From NCBI RefSeq assembly GCF_002072105.2, contig NZ_MTBC01000001.1, positions 124,001-188,000 of the forward strand: a DNA stretch of 64,000 nucleotides. Reading direction: 5' to 3'. The stretch comes from Croceivirga radicis (GTDB lineage: Bacteria; Bacteroidota; Bacteroidia; Flavobacteriales; Flavobacteriaceae). The translations under genes were made by a program, and so were the position numbers. The notes under the pieces were generated by a model. It made no database searches. It was not told the origin of the DNA and worked only from the letters and a program-made list of their open reading frames with translations. This document shows positions 17,821-25,212 of this stretch, one piece after another; within the stretch, counting starts at the first letter, position 1, and each line of letters starts with the position of its first letter.

Positions 17821-18231
17821 ATGTATCCAGAAGAATTAGTAAAACCGATGAGAGAAGACCTTGCCGTAGCAGGTTTTCAAGAACTATATACCAGTGAAGC
17901 TGTAGAGGCCGCCTTAAAACAAGAAGGCACTACCTTAGTAGTAGTAAATTCTGTTTGTGGTTGTGCTGCTGCCAATGCTAGACCGGCTGCTAAATTAAGC
18001 CTTGCCAACAGTAAAAAACCAGATAACTTGGTAACTGTATTTGCTGGTGTAGACAGAGAGGCCGTAGATACGGCAAGGGCCGCCATGGTACCTTTTCCAC
18101 CCTCTTCTCCAAGTATGGCATTGTTTAAAGATGGAGAGTTGGTACACATGATAGAAAGACACCACATTGAAGGCAGACCTGCAGAAATGATTGCAGAAAA
18201 CTTAATGGAGGCCTATAACGAGCATTGTTAA
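17821..18231 (+). CDS. BrxA/BrxB family bacilliredoxin
   Basis: A 136-residue thioredoxin-fold protein beginning MYPEELVKPMREDL, the family's conserved opening. The CGC active-site motif is at residues 46-48 (VNSVCGCAAANARPA). In Bacillus these enzymes remove bacillithiol from protein cysteines; in Bacteroidota, many of which make bacillithiol, the same role is likely. A monocistronic gene with its own promoter element and a strong intrinsic terminator. Confidence 0.93.
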   Translation: MYPEELVKPMREDLAVAGFQELYTSEAVEAALKQEGTTLVVVNSVCGCAAANARPAAKLSLANSKKPDNLVTVFAGVDREAVDTARAAMVPFPPSSPSMALFKDGELVHMIERHHIEGRPAEMIAENLMEAYNEHC

Positions 18232-18252
18232 GCCTTTGCTATAGAAAAGCTT

Positions 18253-18282
18253 AAAAACCACTCCGTTTCGGGTGGTTTTTTT
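18253..18282 (+). terminator. intrinsic terminator after bacilliredoxin
   Basis: AACCACTC pairs with GGGTGGTT (one G-T) around a 6-nt loop, followed by a run of T. Confidence 0.85.
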
Positions 18283-18332
18283 AGTTCTATTGATTCTGAA
18301 TTACCTTACCACCATAATTTGTGTATACCACC

Positions 18333-19064
18333 ATGCTTAAATTACTTTCTTACCCCCTAACGGCTCTTTATTTTCTCTGCTTTGGGTTGTCCTTGCTTAT
18401 ATTTCACCCCATACAGTGGGTTTGTTTTAATGTTTTTGGCTACGAGGCGCATAAACGAAGTGTTTCTATACTTAATTGGTTTTTAATACGCTGCACCAAT
18501 GTGTTGGGTACGCGGTATACTTTTACTAACAAACAAGATATACCCACAGATAAACCATTGATAATTGTTACCAACCACCAAAGCATGAACGATATACCTG
18601 CTATTATCTGGTATATGCGCAAATACCATCCTAAATTTGTAAGTAAAAAAGAATTAGGAAAGGGCATCCCCAGTGTATCCTACAACCTAAGACACGGTGG
18701 GTCTGTATTAATTGATCGTAAAGACCCCAAACAAGCCCTAATGGCTATCGCCTCATTGGGTAAATATATTGAACAGCACAACCGTTCTGCCGTTATTTTT
18801 CCAGAGGGTACAAGAAGTAGAGATGGAAAACCCAAGCCATTTAAACCTATGGGATTAAAAACGCTACTTAAAAAAGCACCCAACGCATTGGTGGTCCCCA
18901 TAAGCATTAATAACTCTTGGAAACTATTAAAATACGGTAAATTTCCAATGGGATTGGGCGCCCATGTTACTTTTGAGGTACACCCGCTTATTGCCAATGA
19001 AGGTGATTTGGACCTTCTTATGGAAAAAATAGAAACTGTAGTAAAATCTGGGATTAAAAGTTAG
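18333..19064 (+). CDS. 1-acyl-sn-glycerol-3-phosphate acyltransferase (PlsC family)
   Basis: A 243-residue membrane-associated acyltransferase. One or two N-terminal helices (about 5-35) are followed by the catalytic NHQSMND (H-x4-D) and the substrate motif FPEGTRSRDGK, with PISINN later. It transfers an acyl chain to lysophosphatidate in phospholipid synthesis. The start is set at ATG 18333; a GTG 12 nt upstream is possible. It is followed after 2 bp by an HD phosphohydrolase gene, suggesting one operon. Confidence 0.9.
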   Translation: MLKLLSYPLTALYFLCFGLSLLIFHPIQWVCFNVFGYEAHKRSVSILNWFLIRCTNVLGTRYTFTNKQDIPTDKPLIIVTNHQSMNDIPAIIWYMRKYHPKFVSKKELGKGIPSVSYNLRHGGSVLIDRKDPKQALMAIASLGKYIEQHNRSAVIFPEGTRSRDGKPKPFKPMGLKTLLKKAPNALVVPISINNSWKLLKYGKFPMGLGAHVTFEVHPLIANEGDLDLLMEKIETVVKSGIKS

Positions 19065-19066
19065 CC

Positions 19067-19741
19067 ATGACAGACGACGCTATTATTGAAGAGACCATAC
19101 AATTTGTAAAAGAGACGTTAAAGGGTGCCGAAGGTGGCCACGATTGGTTTCACATTCAAAGGGTTTTTAGAAACACACTATTTATTGCAAAAGATGAGAA
19201 AGTAGACGTTTTAGTAGCTAGTCTAGGTGCCTTGTTGCATGATATTGCCGATGCCAAATTTTATAATGGGGACGAAACCATAGGGCCTAAAATGGCGGCG
19301 ACCTTTTTAACTTCTTTGAATGTAGACCAAAAGGTAATAGATCATGTGGTAAAAATTATTGAAAACATATCCTACAAAAATAGCTTGGACCCCAACGCAA
19401 GTACGTTTACCTCTCCAGAATTACAGGTAGTGCAAGATGCAGACCGTTTAGACGCTATTGGGGCAATTGGTATTGCACGTACATTTAATTACGGCGGATT
19501 TAAAAACCGGGAACTGTATAACCCCGCCATACCGCCCAACTTTAACCAAAGTAAAGAAGCCTATAAGAAAAGTGCCGCACCTACCATTAACCATTTTTAT
19601 GAAAAATTGCTGTTGTTAAAAGATAAAATGAATACCCAAACCGGTAAAGAAATGGCTGCGCAACGGCATCAATTTATGCTTAATTACTTAGAACAATTTT
19701 ATGCGGAATGGAATCCTATTGGCGTAAAAGAAGATATATAA
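19067..19741 (+). CDS. HD-domain phosphohydrolase
   Basis: A 224-residue cytoplasmic protein. The HD metal-site residues are GGHDWFHIQRV (first His), LLHDIADAKF (His-Asp pair) and VVQDADRLDAIGAIG (second Asp). The arrangement is that of YedJ/YpgQ-like HD hydrolases, some of which act on nucleotides. It is 2 bp downstream of the plsC-like gene. It is the last core-looking gene before the accessory array at 19742-25140. Confidence 0.9.
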   Translation: MTDDAIIEETIQFVKETLKGAEGGHDWFHIQRVFRNTLFIAKDEKVDVLVASLGALLHDIADAKFYNGDETIGPKMAATFLTSLNVDQKVIDHVVKIIENISYKNSLDPNASTFTSPELQVVQDADRLDAIGAIGIARTFNYGGFKNRELYNPAIPPNFNQSKEAYKKSAAPTINHFYEKLLLLKDKMNTQTGKEMAAQRHQFMLNYLEQFYAEWNPIGVKEDI

Positions 19742-19826
19742 AAAAAGGATTTTCTGCCCGGCTAAGATTTAGTAGTTTTATACAAAAGAGATAGCTGTTA
19801 GTACGGATATCCCCAAATAATAGTAT

Positions 19827-19848
19827 ATATCCGTCATATGACGGATAT
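19827..19848. repeat. 22-bp perfect palindrome with a second copy near 61602
   Basis: The dyad is exact and centred on CCGTCATATGACGG, extended by ATAT on each side. It lies 24 bp upstream of the next ATG, so it could be an operator. A copy matching 22 of 24 positions lies at 61602-61625, just after a PIN toxin gene. The stretch 19742-19871 otherwise holds nothing recognisable. Confidence 0.6.
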
Positions 19849-19871
19849 TCAATGTTGGCTCAATTAAGAAA

Positions 19872-20516
19872 ATGGAAACAAATACGGAATATTATTCATC
19901 AGAATTTAATGCTTCAATTCAGAAGTTCTTAGCATTAAAGGACTTACACCCCATTTTGGATGAATTCCGAACATTAGTAACCAACGTAGATATTGAATCC
20001 TGTTCTGCTAAAATTGTTGCAGAGTTGGAAGAAAACGTTAATAAATTCTGGACAAATCCTGCGTTTCGTAAAGAGAATTTTGACACTAGTTTAGATGCCA
20101 TTCTACTCGAGTACAGTTGCATGGATGAAATTGACTCCAAAGTATATGCTTATGGTCTCATCGACATGAAGACTCAATTTGAAGAATTTGAAAAATCAAT
20201 TCAACTTGAGGATTATGACTTCTGTGATGACTTCCAGTCACTGCCTGCGTTTAGTTTAAGTATCTCAAACGACCTTTACAAAACTCATTGGGAATCACTT
20301 GAGGATAACTACCCGAATCTAGAAATATACTTTGAAAAAGGGTGGAATGAATTAATGAGTGTTTACCAAAATGCTCTCTATGCATCATTAACTAAAGCGC
20401 TAAAATTATTGACTAGTAAAGGCTCACTGAATACACTGAAAATGAATAATAACTTCAGTGTGTTGATTCAAGAACACGATTGTAATGCAAGACTAATAAT
20501 GAAAAAAAGAGCCTAA
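19872..20516 (+). CDS. hypothetical acidic protein, first gene of accessory array
   Basis: A 214-residue protein with no signal peptide or membrane helix. It is strongly acidic in its first two thirds (EEFEKSIQLEDYDFCDDF) and ends basic (MKKRA). Scattered cysteines show no obvious metal motif. I do not recognise the family. It follows a 22-bp palindrome and its stop codon opens TAACAA, after which a repeat element ends at CCGTTGTAGG (20697-20706). That layout is shared with the neighbouring units of the array. Confidence 0.7.
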   Translation: METNTEYYSSEFNASIQKFLALKDLHPILDEFRTLVTNVDIESCSAKIVAELEENVNKFWTNPAFRKENFDTSLDAILLEYSCMDEIDSKVYAYGLIDMKTQFEEFEKSIQLEDYDFCDDFQSLPAFSLSISNDLYKTHWESLEDNYPNLEIYFEKGWNELMSVYQNALYASLTKALKLLTSKGSLNTLKMNNNFSVLIQEHDCNARLIMKKRA

Positions 20517-20642
20517 CAAAGTGTAAAAACATAGCTAATAAAGGCTTTTAAAGAGGCTTGTGTATATTAAAAAAGACCGCCAAATTTTTAAATTTGGCTT
20601 TTAAGATTGATAAGTTAAAAACAAAATATAAAAATTCGGCTC

Positions 20643-20706
20643 TGTGTTAAACAGAAAAGTTAGTGTCTTTTTGCATGCTACGTTTCATACACAAGTCCGT
20701 TGTAGG
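20643..20706 (+). repeat. attC-like palindromic repeat, array site 1
   Basis: TGTGTTAAACAGAAAAGTTAGTG at the left and TACACAAGTCCGTTGTAGG at the right. The outer and inner blocks are near-inverses. It aligns closely with the element at 23004-23069 and more loosely with 25078-25140. The surrounding 20517-20914 is non-coding: it also contains the hairpin CCAAATTT/AAATTTGG at about 20580-20598 and A/T-rich sequence before the methyltransferase gene. Confidence 0.6.
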
Positions 20707-20914
20707 TAATGCGGAAACCAGCCGCATTTTTTAGCACTTTTGGTTTTTTCCGGAGCTTAAATCCAACACTGAAAAACCAAAAGAGTTAAAAATTTTCTAA
20801 CCTAATTTCGGTTTTGAAATTGTTCAAAAGAGTTGGAAAAACACTTTGGAATCAATTAAAAATTAGCGAAAGACTTCTTATCTTGCAGACAACAAATCTT
20901 GAATTAAAAATTAA

Positions 20915-22177
20915 ATGTTGAACGAGAAAACAGTATTAGAAAATATTGACGGACAATTGTTTGAAATTAACATTATCGAACCTGAAAATCCCAAACAAGC
21001 TTCGTATTCTCATTACTTACACAACCATAAAAATGGTGTTTCTCAATTTTTTAAAAAAGATGCGCTGAATTTTGTAAAAGAGATTTTATCTGAAAATTCA
21101 GATAACAAAATCTCTACAAAAGCTGCAGAAGAGGCATTACAATATTTGATTTTCAACAATAAAAATTCTGTTCCATTTCCAGCACCAGAGAAACCAAATT
21201 TTAAATTTATTGACCTATTCGCAGGAATTGGCGGATTTCGATTAGCACTTCAAAATTTGGGTGGGAAATGTGTTTTTACAAGTGAATGGGACAGATATTC
21301 AAAAAAGACCTATAGAGCCAATTTTGGAGAAATTCCGTTTGGCGACATCACAAAACCTCAAACTAAAAGCTATATTCCTGACAACTTCGATGTGCTTTGT
21401 GCGGGTTTTCCTTGTCAAGCATTTTCAATTGCAGGAAGACGTGGTGGATTTGAAGACACAAGGGGAACGCTATTTTTTGACGTAGCGGAAATCATAAAGA
21501 AAAAACAACCAAAAGCAATTTTCCTCGAAAATGTAAAAGGTTTAAGAAATCACGACAAAGGAAAAACTTTGGCAACCATTTTAAATGTGCTTCGTGAAGA
21601 TTTAGGTTACTATGTTCCAGAGCCACAAATTATAAATGCCAAAGAATTTGGAGTGCCTCAAAACCGTGAACGAATTTTTATAGTTGGGTTCCACAAGGAC
21701 ACCAAAATTACAGACTTTGAATATCCAGAACCAACCAATAAAGATGCTGTTTTGGAAGATATTTTGGAAGAAAAAGAAGTTTCAGTAAAATATTATCTTT
21801 CAACAACCTACATAGATACTTTAAGAAATCACAAAGCAAGACACGAAAGCAAAGGAAATGGATTTGGCTATGAAATCATTCCAAATGATGGAACTGCAAA
21901 TGCAGTAGTTTGCGGTGGTATGGGCAGAGAACGAAATTTAGTTTATGATGATAGGCTAACCAACTTCAAACCGATAACCAACATTTCTGGAGAGGTAAAT
22001 CGAGAAGGAATTAGGAAAATGACACCTCGTGAGTGGGCAAGATTACAAGGCTTTCCAGACAATTTTAAAATAGTAGTTTCAGACGCACAAGCATACAAAC
22101 AATTCGGAAATTCAGTTGCAGTTCCAGCTATTCAAGCAACAGCGGAAAAAATTATTGAAAAACTACAAAATATATAA
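20915..22177 (+). CDS. DNA (cytosine-5) methyltransferase
   Basis: A 420-residue type II modification enzyme. C5 motifs appear in order: I, FIDLFAGIGGFRLAL (from residue 98); IV, AGFPCQAFS with catalytic Cys167; VI, FLENVKGL (205-207 ENV); VIII, QNRERIFIVGF; IX, MTPREWARLQGFP; X, KQFGNSVAVPAI. About 97 extra residues precede motif I, including HNHKNGVSQFFKKDA. The variable recognition region lies between VIII and IX, so the target sequence cannot be read. The stop overlaps the next ATG by one base (TAATG), pairing it with a restriction endonuclease. Confidence 0.95.
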   Translation: MLNEKTVLENIDGQLFEINIIEPENPKQASYSHYLHNHKNGVSQFFKKDALNFVKEILSENSDNKISTKAAEEALQYLIFNNKNSVPFPAPEKPNFKFIDLFAGIGGFRLALQNLGGKCVFTSEWDRYSKKTYRANFGEIPFGDITKPQTKSYIPDNFDVLCAGFPCQAFSIAGRRGGFEDTRGTLFFDVAEIIKKKQPKAIFLENVKGLRNHDKGKTLATILNVLREDLGYYVPEPQIINAKEFGVPQNRERIFIVGFHKDTKITDFEYPEPTNKDAVLEDILEEKEVSVKYYLSTTYIDTLRNHKARHESKGNGFGYEIIPNDGTANAVVCGGMGRERNLVYDDRLTNFKPITNISGEVNREGIRKMTPREWARLQGFPDNFKIVVSDAQAYKQFGNSVAVPAIQATAEKIIEKLQNI

Positions 22178-22830
22178 TGGGATTATTACAAGATTTAGAC
22201 ATAGTAAAAGGCAATGAAACTCTTGCTGGAGGAATTTTTGAAGAGTTGTTTCCGTCTTTTATGGAAGTTAAGTATAATAAACCAAGTGAATATATTTCGA
22301 CTTACTGGAATGGGTATTTGGAAAAGAGAGACGTCCTTCTGGACAATGAGCAACAAAAACGTGGCGTAAACGGAAAAATTTTTGAAATTATAATAGCAAC
22401 GCTTTTGATAAGAGAGAAAATCTATCCGATATATATGAACGCAAAAGTGGCTTTCGTTCCAAACATAAATTACGATTTACTTTTATATTCAACTGATAGA
22501 GGTCCAATATGCTTAAGTGCCAAAACATCATTCAGAGAAAGATATAAGCAAGCGGATTTAGAAGCTATCGCAATGAAATATGTTCATCGTAGGTCTAACT
22601 GTTATTTGATAACCTTATCAGAGGACGATGCGAATATGGTTAATGCAAAACAGAAAATTGGCGATGTAATAGGTTTGGATAGTGCTGTTTGTGCAACTAG
22701 CTCGGATTTTGACGATGTAATTGAAGAAATAAAAGAATTAAACTTGGTTGAATCACCAGAAATCAAAGTTATTACAACAAATCAAGTCGTTACTGAAAAT
22801 AAGATTAAAGCTATTTTCCCAGACGCTTAA
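22177..22830 (+). CDS. probable type II restriction endonuclease
   Basis: A 217-residue protein coupled to the C5 methyltransferase by a 1-bp overlap. It has a PD-(D/E)xK-like layout: E70 in GKIFEIIIATLL, D100 in NINYDLLLY and K116 in LSAKTSFRERYKQADLEA. The spacing (D-x15-K) is typical of type II nucleases. Size, position and this core support an endonuclease cutting the sequence protected by its partner. The specificity is unknown. About 170 bp of repeat-like non-coding sequence (22831-23003) follow before the next array element. Confidence 0.8.
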   Translation: MGLLQDLDIVKGNETLAGGIFEELFPSFMEVKYNKPSEYISTYWNGYLEKRDVLLDNEQQKRGVNGKIFEIIIATLLIREKIYPIYMNAKVAFVPNINYDLLLYSTDRGPICLSAKTSFRERYKQADLEAIAMKYVHRRSNCYLITLSEDDANMVNAKQKIGDVIGLDSAVCATSSDFDDVIEEIKELNLVESPEIKVITTNQVVTENKIKAIFPDA

Positions 22831-23003
22831 GCCATACACATTTGCAAGCCGCACAATACCAAGCTCAAACCCAAGCTTGCAAAAGAGTATGTCTTGCCAA
22901 CGCTGAAAACCAAGCTGAACGAAAAAAGCCAGCTTACAACAATGTATAAAAATGATAGCGGTTTAATCACTAAAACAACATTAAGTAAATTAAAGAAGAG
23001 GTA

Positions 23004-23069
23004 TGTGTTTAACTGAAAAGTTAGTGCTTAAAAATCCGCTACCATTCTTACACTAGACCGTTATACACC
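23004..23069 (+). repeat. attC-like palindromic repeat, array site 2
   Basis: GTGTTTAACTGAAAAGTTAGTG at the left is a near-inverse of TACACTAGACCGTTATACAC at the right, spaced by about 25 nt. The left end GTTTAAC fits the integron R-box RYYYAAC. The right end GTTATAC is one base off GTTRRRY. It closely matches the element at 20643-20706. Confidence 0.6.
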
Positions 23070-23080
23070 ATTAAAATCCT

Positions 23081-23776
23081 GTGGAAATAGTCCTTTATTT
23101 TTTTGTTGTTATTTTTTTCCTACTGCTAGTCGGACTCGCCTATACTTTAGTAAAAGATTTTAAGGAAATAGTACTCGGTTTGATAAATATGTGTGAACCA
23201 GAGCTCTTTCGACCAATTACATGGATTATAAGTCCGATTTGGTTTATTGTATACGGACTGGAAAAAGCTTTTGGTTGGGATATTATTGAAAAGTATGAAG
23301 ATAGCGATGGACTTGAAAAATATCCCTCGACTGAGAATATAAAATTGAACTTTTCGGATGGAGATAAAATTATTATTTCCAATACTTCTAAAAGAAAAGC
23401 GGAATCTTTGATAAGGGACTTTTTGGAATTCTGTGATGGTGATTTAAAATTTGAAAGTTTCAAAATAAATAGTGGACAAAACTTGAAAATTGATTGTCCG
23501 AACCAAATAACTTTTTACGATTTCAGTATACTTACCCAACACTTTTGCAACGAAGTGACAAAAAGCTGGGGAATCTTCAAAGCTAGTTGGCTGACATATT
23601 ACTCTTATTCTAATAAAAAGACGTTCCACAATATTATCGGACAGACAGCTGACGGACAGAAGTTTTCCATTTATACTTTGGACGACTTGTATAAAGACCA
23701 ATATTTAAGGTTAAATCAGGATTTAGAAGTAAAAACTTTTGATTGGAAACTAATAAATAACAAGAATCAAACTTAA
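23081..23776 (+). CDS. hypothetical membrane-anchored protein
   Basis: A 231-residue protein starting at GTG, 12 bp beyond an attC-like element. A long hydrophobic N-terminus (residues 3-24) and a second weaker segment (about 43-62, RPITWIISPIWFIVYGLEKAFGW) anchor a soluble domain of about 160 residues rich in Asp, Lys and aromatic residues. I do not recognise the domain. Its A/T-rich composition and isolated position between two array sites suggest a mobile cassette gene. Confidence 0.65.
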   Translation: MEIVLYFFVVIFFLLLVGLAYTLVKDFKEIVLGLINMCEPELFRPITWIISPIWFIVYGLEKAFGWDIIEKYEDSDGLEKYPSTENIKLNFSDGDKIIISNTSKRKAESLIRDFLEFCDGDLKFESFKINSGQNLKIDCPNQITFYDFSILTQHFCNEVTKSWGIFKASWLTYYSYSNKKTFHNIIGQTADGQKFSIYTLDDLYKDQYLRLNQDLEVKTFDWKLINNKNQT

Positions 23777-23904
23777 GCGGTGTATAATTAATTGCGGTCG
23801 GAATTTCCACTTGGAAATTCCTGCAATCAATTATCTTTAGGTCAGCTGGACAATTTCCTGCCGGAAATCGTCGCAACGAAATCATAGTCCAACCGTTAGT
23901 GTAA
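23777..23904 (+). repeat. palindrome-rich repeat, array site 3
   Basis: GGAATTTCC and GGAAATTCC (23800-23808, 23813-23821) form a perfect stem, flanked by the longer near-inverse TAATTAATTGC/GCAATCAATTA. A second stem ATTTCC/GGAAAT lies at about 23850-23868. It ends in CCAACCGTTAGTGT, sharing the CCGTT end with the other sites. Confidence 0.55.
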
Positions 23905-23905
23905 A

Positions 23906-24751
23906 TTACTCCAAACTAACACTCTTATTGGTATTAGATTTAACATCTTCATCATCAAAATCAAATACTTCTTCAAATTTATAATTATCATCTAAATCAT
24001 CAATAGATATCTCTTCAAGATTAATATATCTGATGTTTATATTGATAATATTCTTCATAGGTATTATTAAAAATCTACTTGATATTTCTTTTTGTCTAGT
24101 ATCTGTACCATTCAGAACCGAATTTTTATCAAACTCTTTTCTAACTGGATATCTGATATGAATAGCTTCAAGGTCACCATTTCCATCTATGTAATAATCA
24201 AACATTTCTCCCATATAAATAACTCTACGACCTTCTATGGAACATAGAACATCTACAATTTGGAAAGAAATATCTTCGTATGTATCAGGGACATATGGGA
24301 AATCTAAACACTCTCCTCTTAATATATAAAACCACTTATTAGAAAATCTTAAGAAACGATATTTTCTATCCCATTTAAAATACCTAACAATTCCTCTAGC
24401 AGAATGACCCAATAAGTATGCTAATGAAAATAACCCTATGTTATAATAAAAAATGGGAGCTAAATTTAATCTAATGTTTTGAAAACTTTCTGTAATTATT
24501 TTTCCATCATCATTTCCAAGTATTAGATTTCCTAACACCTGAAAATCTATATAATAATTGGAAAGTTTCTCAATTAAAAAGAGAAAAATTACCTGAAATA
24601 TAATTGAAGGAATAATTGAACTTGTAAGTTCATTAATTAAAGTTACGTCCTTTTTCTTAACACTTAATCTAGTGGAATTATAACTTATTCTAAAAACAAA
24701 ACCAGGAGCTAGAATAAGAAATATTAAAATTGTAGAAAAAGCTAAATTCAT
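23906..24751 (-). CDS. hypothetical membrane protein, DUF6338-like architecture
   Basis: A 281-residue protein with three N-terminal hydrophobic segments (about residues 4-20, 46-65, 96-115; LAPGFVFRISYNS is the first loop). A basic cytoplasmic segment and a C-terminal beta-rich domain (FQIVDVLCSIEGRRVIYMGEMFDYYID) follow. The layout resembles DUF6338-type proteins (short membrane anchor plus SH3-like tail), but I could not confirm the family. It is inverted relative to the rest of the array and lies 4 bp downstream of a small basic gene, so they form a two-gene unit. Confidence 0.65.
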   Translation of the reverse strand: MNLAFSTILIFLILAPGFVFRISYNSTRLSVKKKDVTLINELTSSIIPSIIFQVIFLFLIEKLSNYYIDFQVLGNLILGNDDGKIITESFQNIRLNLAPIFYYNIGLFSLAYLLGHSARGIVRYFKWDRKYRFLRFSNKWFYILRGECLDFPYVPDTYEDISFQIVDVLCSIEGRRVIYMGEMFDYYIDGNGDLEAIHIRYPVRKEFDKNSVLNGTDTRQKEISSRFLIIPMKNIININIRYINLEEISIDDLDDNYKFEEVFDFDDEDVKSNTNKSVSLE

Positions 24752-24755
24752 TACA

Positions 24756-24980
24756 TTAGCCTAATTCCTTGATTCTAAATATTTTACCTCCAATCTTCAC
24801 TACTTTAGAATCTTGTGATTTAGGGCTTAGACTATGTGCAGATTTAACCATTGCAAATCCCATATTGGGTTGGTTCATGACTTTAATTCCTAATTTTCTA
24901 GATTGAGAAACTTTATTTGAGAATTGATTATCTGAAGTTCTATAATGTCCAATAATACCTTTGCTTTTTTTCATGCCCAT
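24756..24980 (-). CDS. small basic protein, unknown
   Basis: A 74-residue very basic protein (KKSKG, KVSQSRKLGIK) without membrane segments. It could bind nucleic acid. The start could be codon 1 or codon 3 (MGMKK). It is upstream of and 4 bp from the three-helix membrane protein, so they are probably co-transcribed. Small basic partner plus membrane protein is a layout seen in defence and toxin units, but no homologue is recognised. Confidence 0.6.
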   Translation of the reverse strand: MGMKKSKGIIGHYRTSDNQFSNKVSQSRKLGIKVMNQPNMGFAMVKSAHSLSPKSQDSKVVKIGGKIFRIKELG

Positions 24981-25077
24981 AAATCAAATGTATATAAATT
25001 CAATAAACTTGCACTAATAATATATATAAAAAATAGCTTATTATGTACCAAACTTAGGTTAAATACAATTTTAAATC

Positions 25078-25140
25078 GTTAAATTAGTCGGAAAAGTATG
25101 CGTTTGCTTGCACGCTACTTTTCATACACGGACCGTTAAA
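25078..25140 (+). repeat. attC-like repeat, array site 4, right boundary
   Basis: GTTAAATTAGTCGGAAAAGTATGCG at the left and GCTACTTTTCATACACGGACCGTT at the right. It shares GAAAAGT, GCTAC, TTTCATACAC and GACCGTT with sites 1 and 2. An inner perfect hairpin, GCGTTTGCTTGCACGC-type, is present. Core genes resume immediately after it. Confidence 0.55.
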
Positions 25141-25147
25141 AATTCAA

Positions 25148-25181
25148 AAAAAGGATCTGAATTACATTCAGACCCTTTTTT
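25148..25181 (-). terminator. bidirectional terminator after glycosyltransferase gene
   Basis: AAAAAGGATCTGAAT pairs with ATTCAGACCCTTTTT (one mismatch). T-runs occur on both strands. On the minus strand it follows the glycosyltransferase stop by about 30 bp. Confidence 0.8.
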
Positions 25182-25212
25182 ACTAACTAACCAACTAACT
25201 CAAAAACTAATT

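Noticed and set aside
19742-25140. CRISPR array or prophage in the accessory region
   Set aside because: The repeats are long, diverged and separated by whole genes; no phage structural or replication genes are present.
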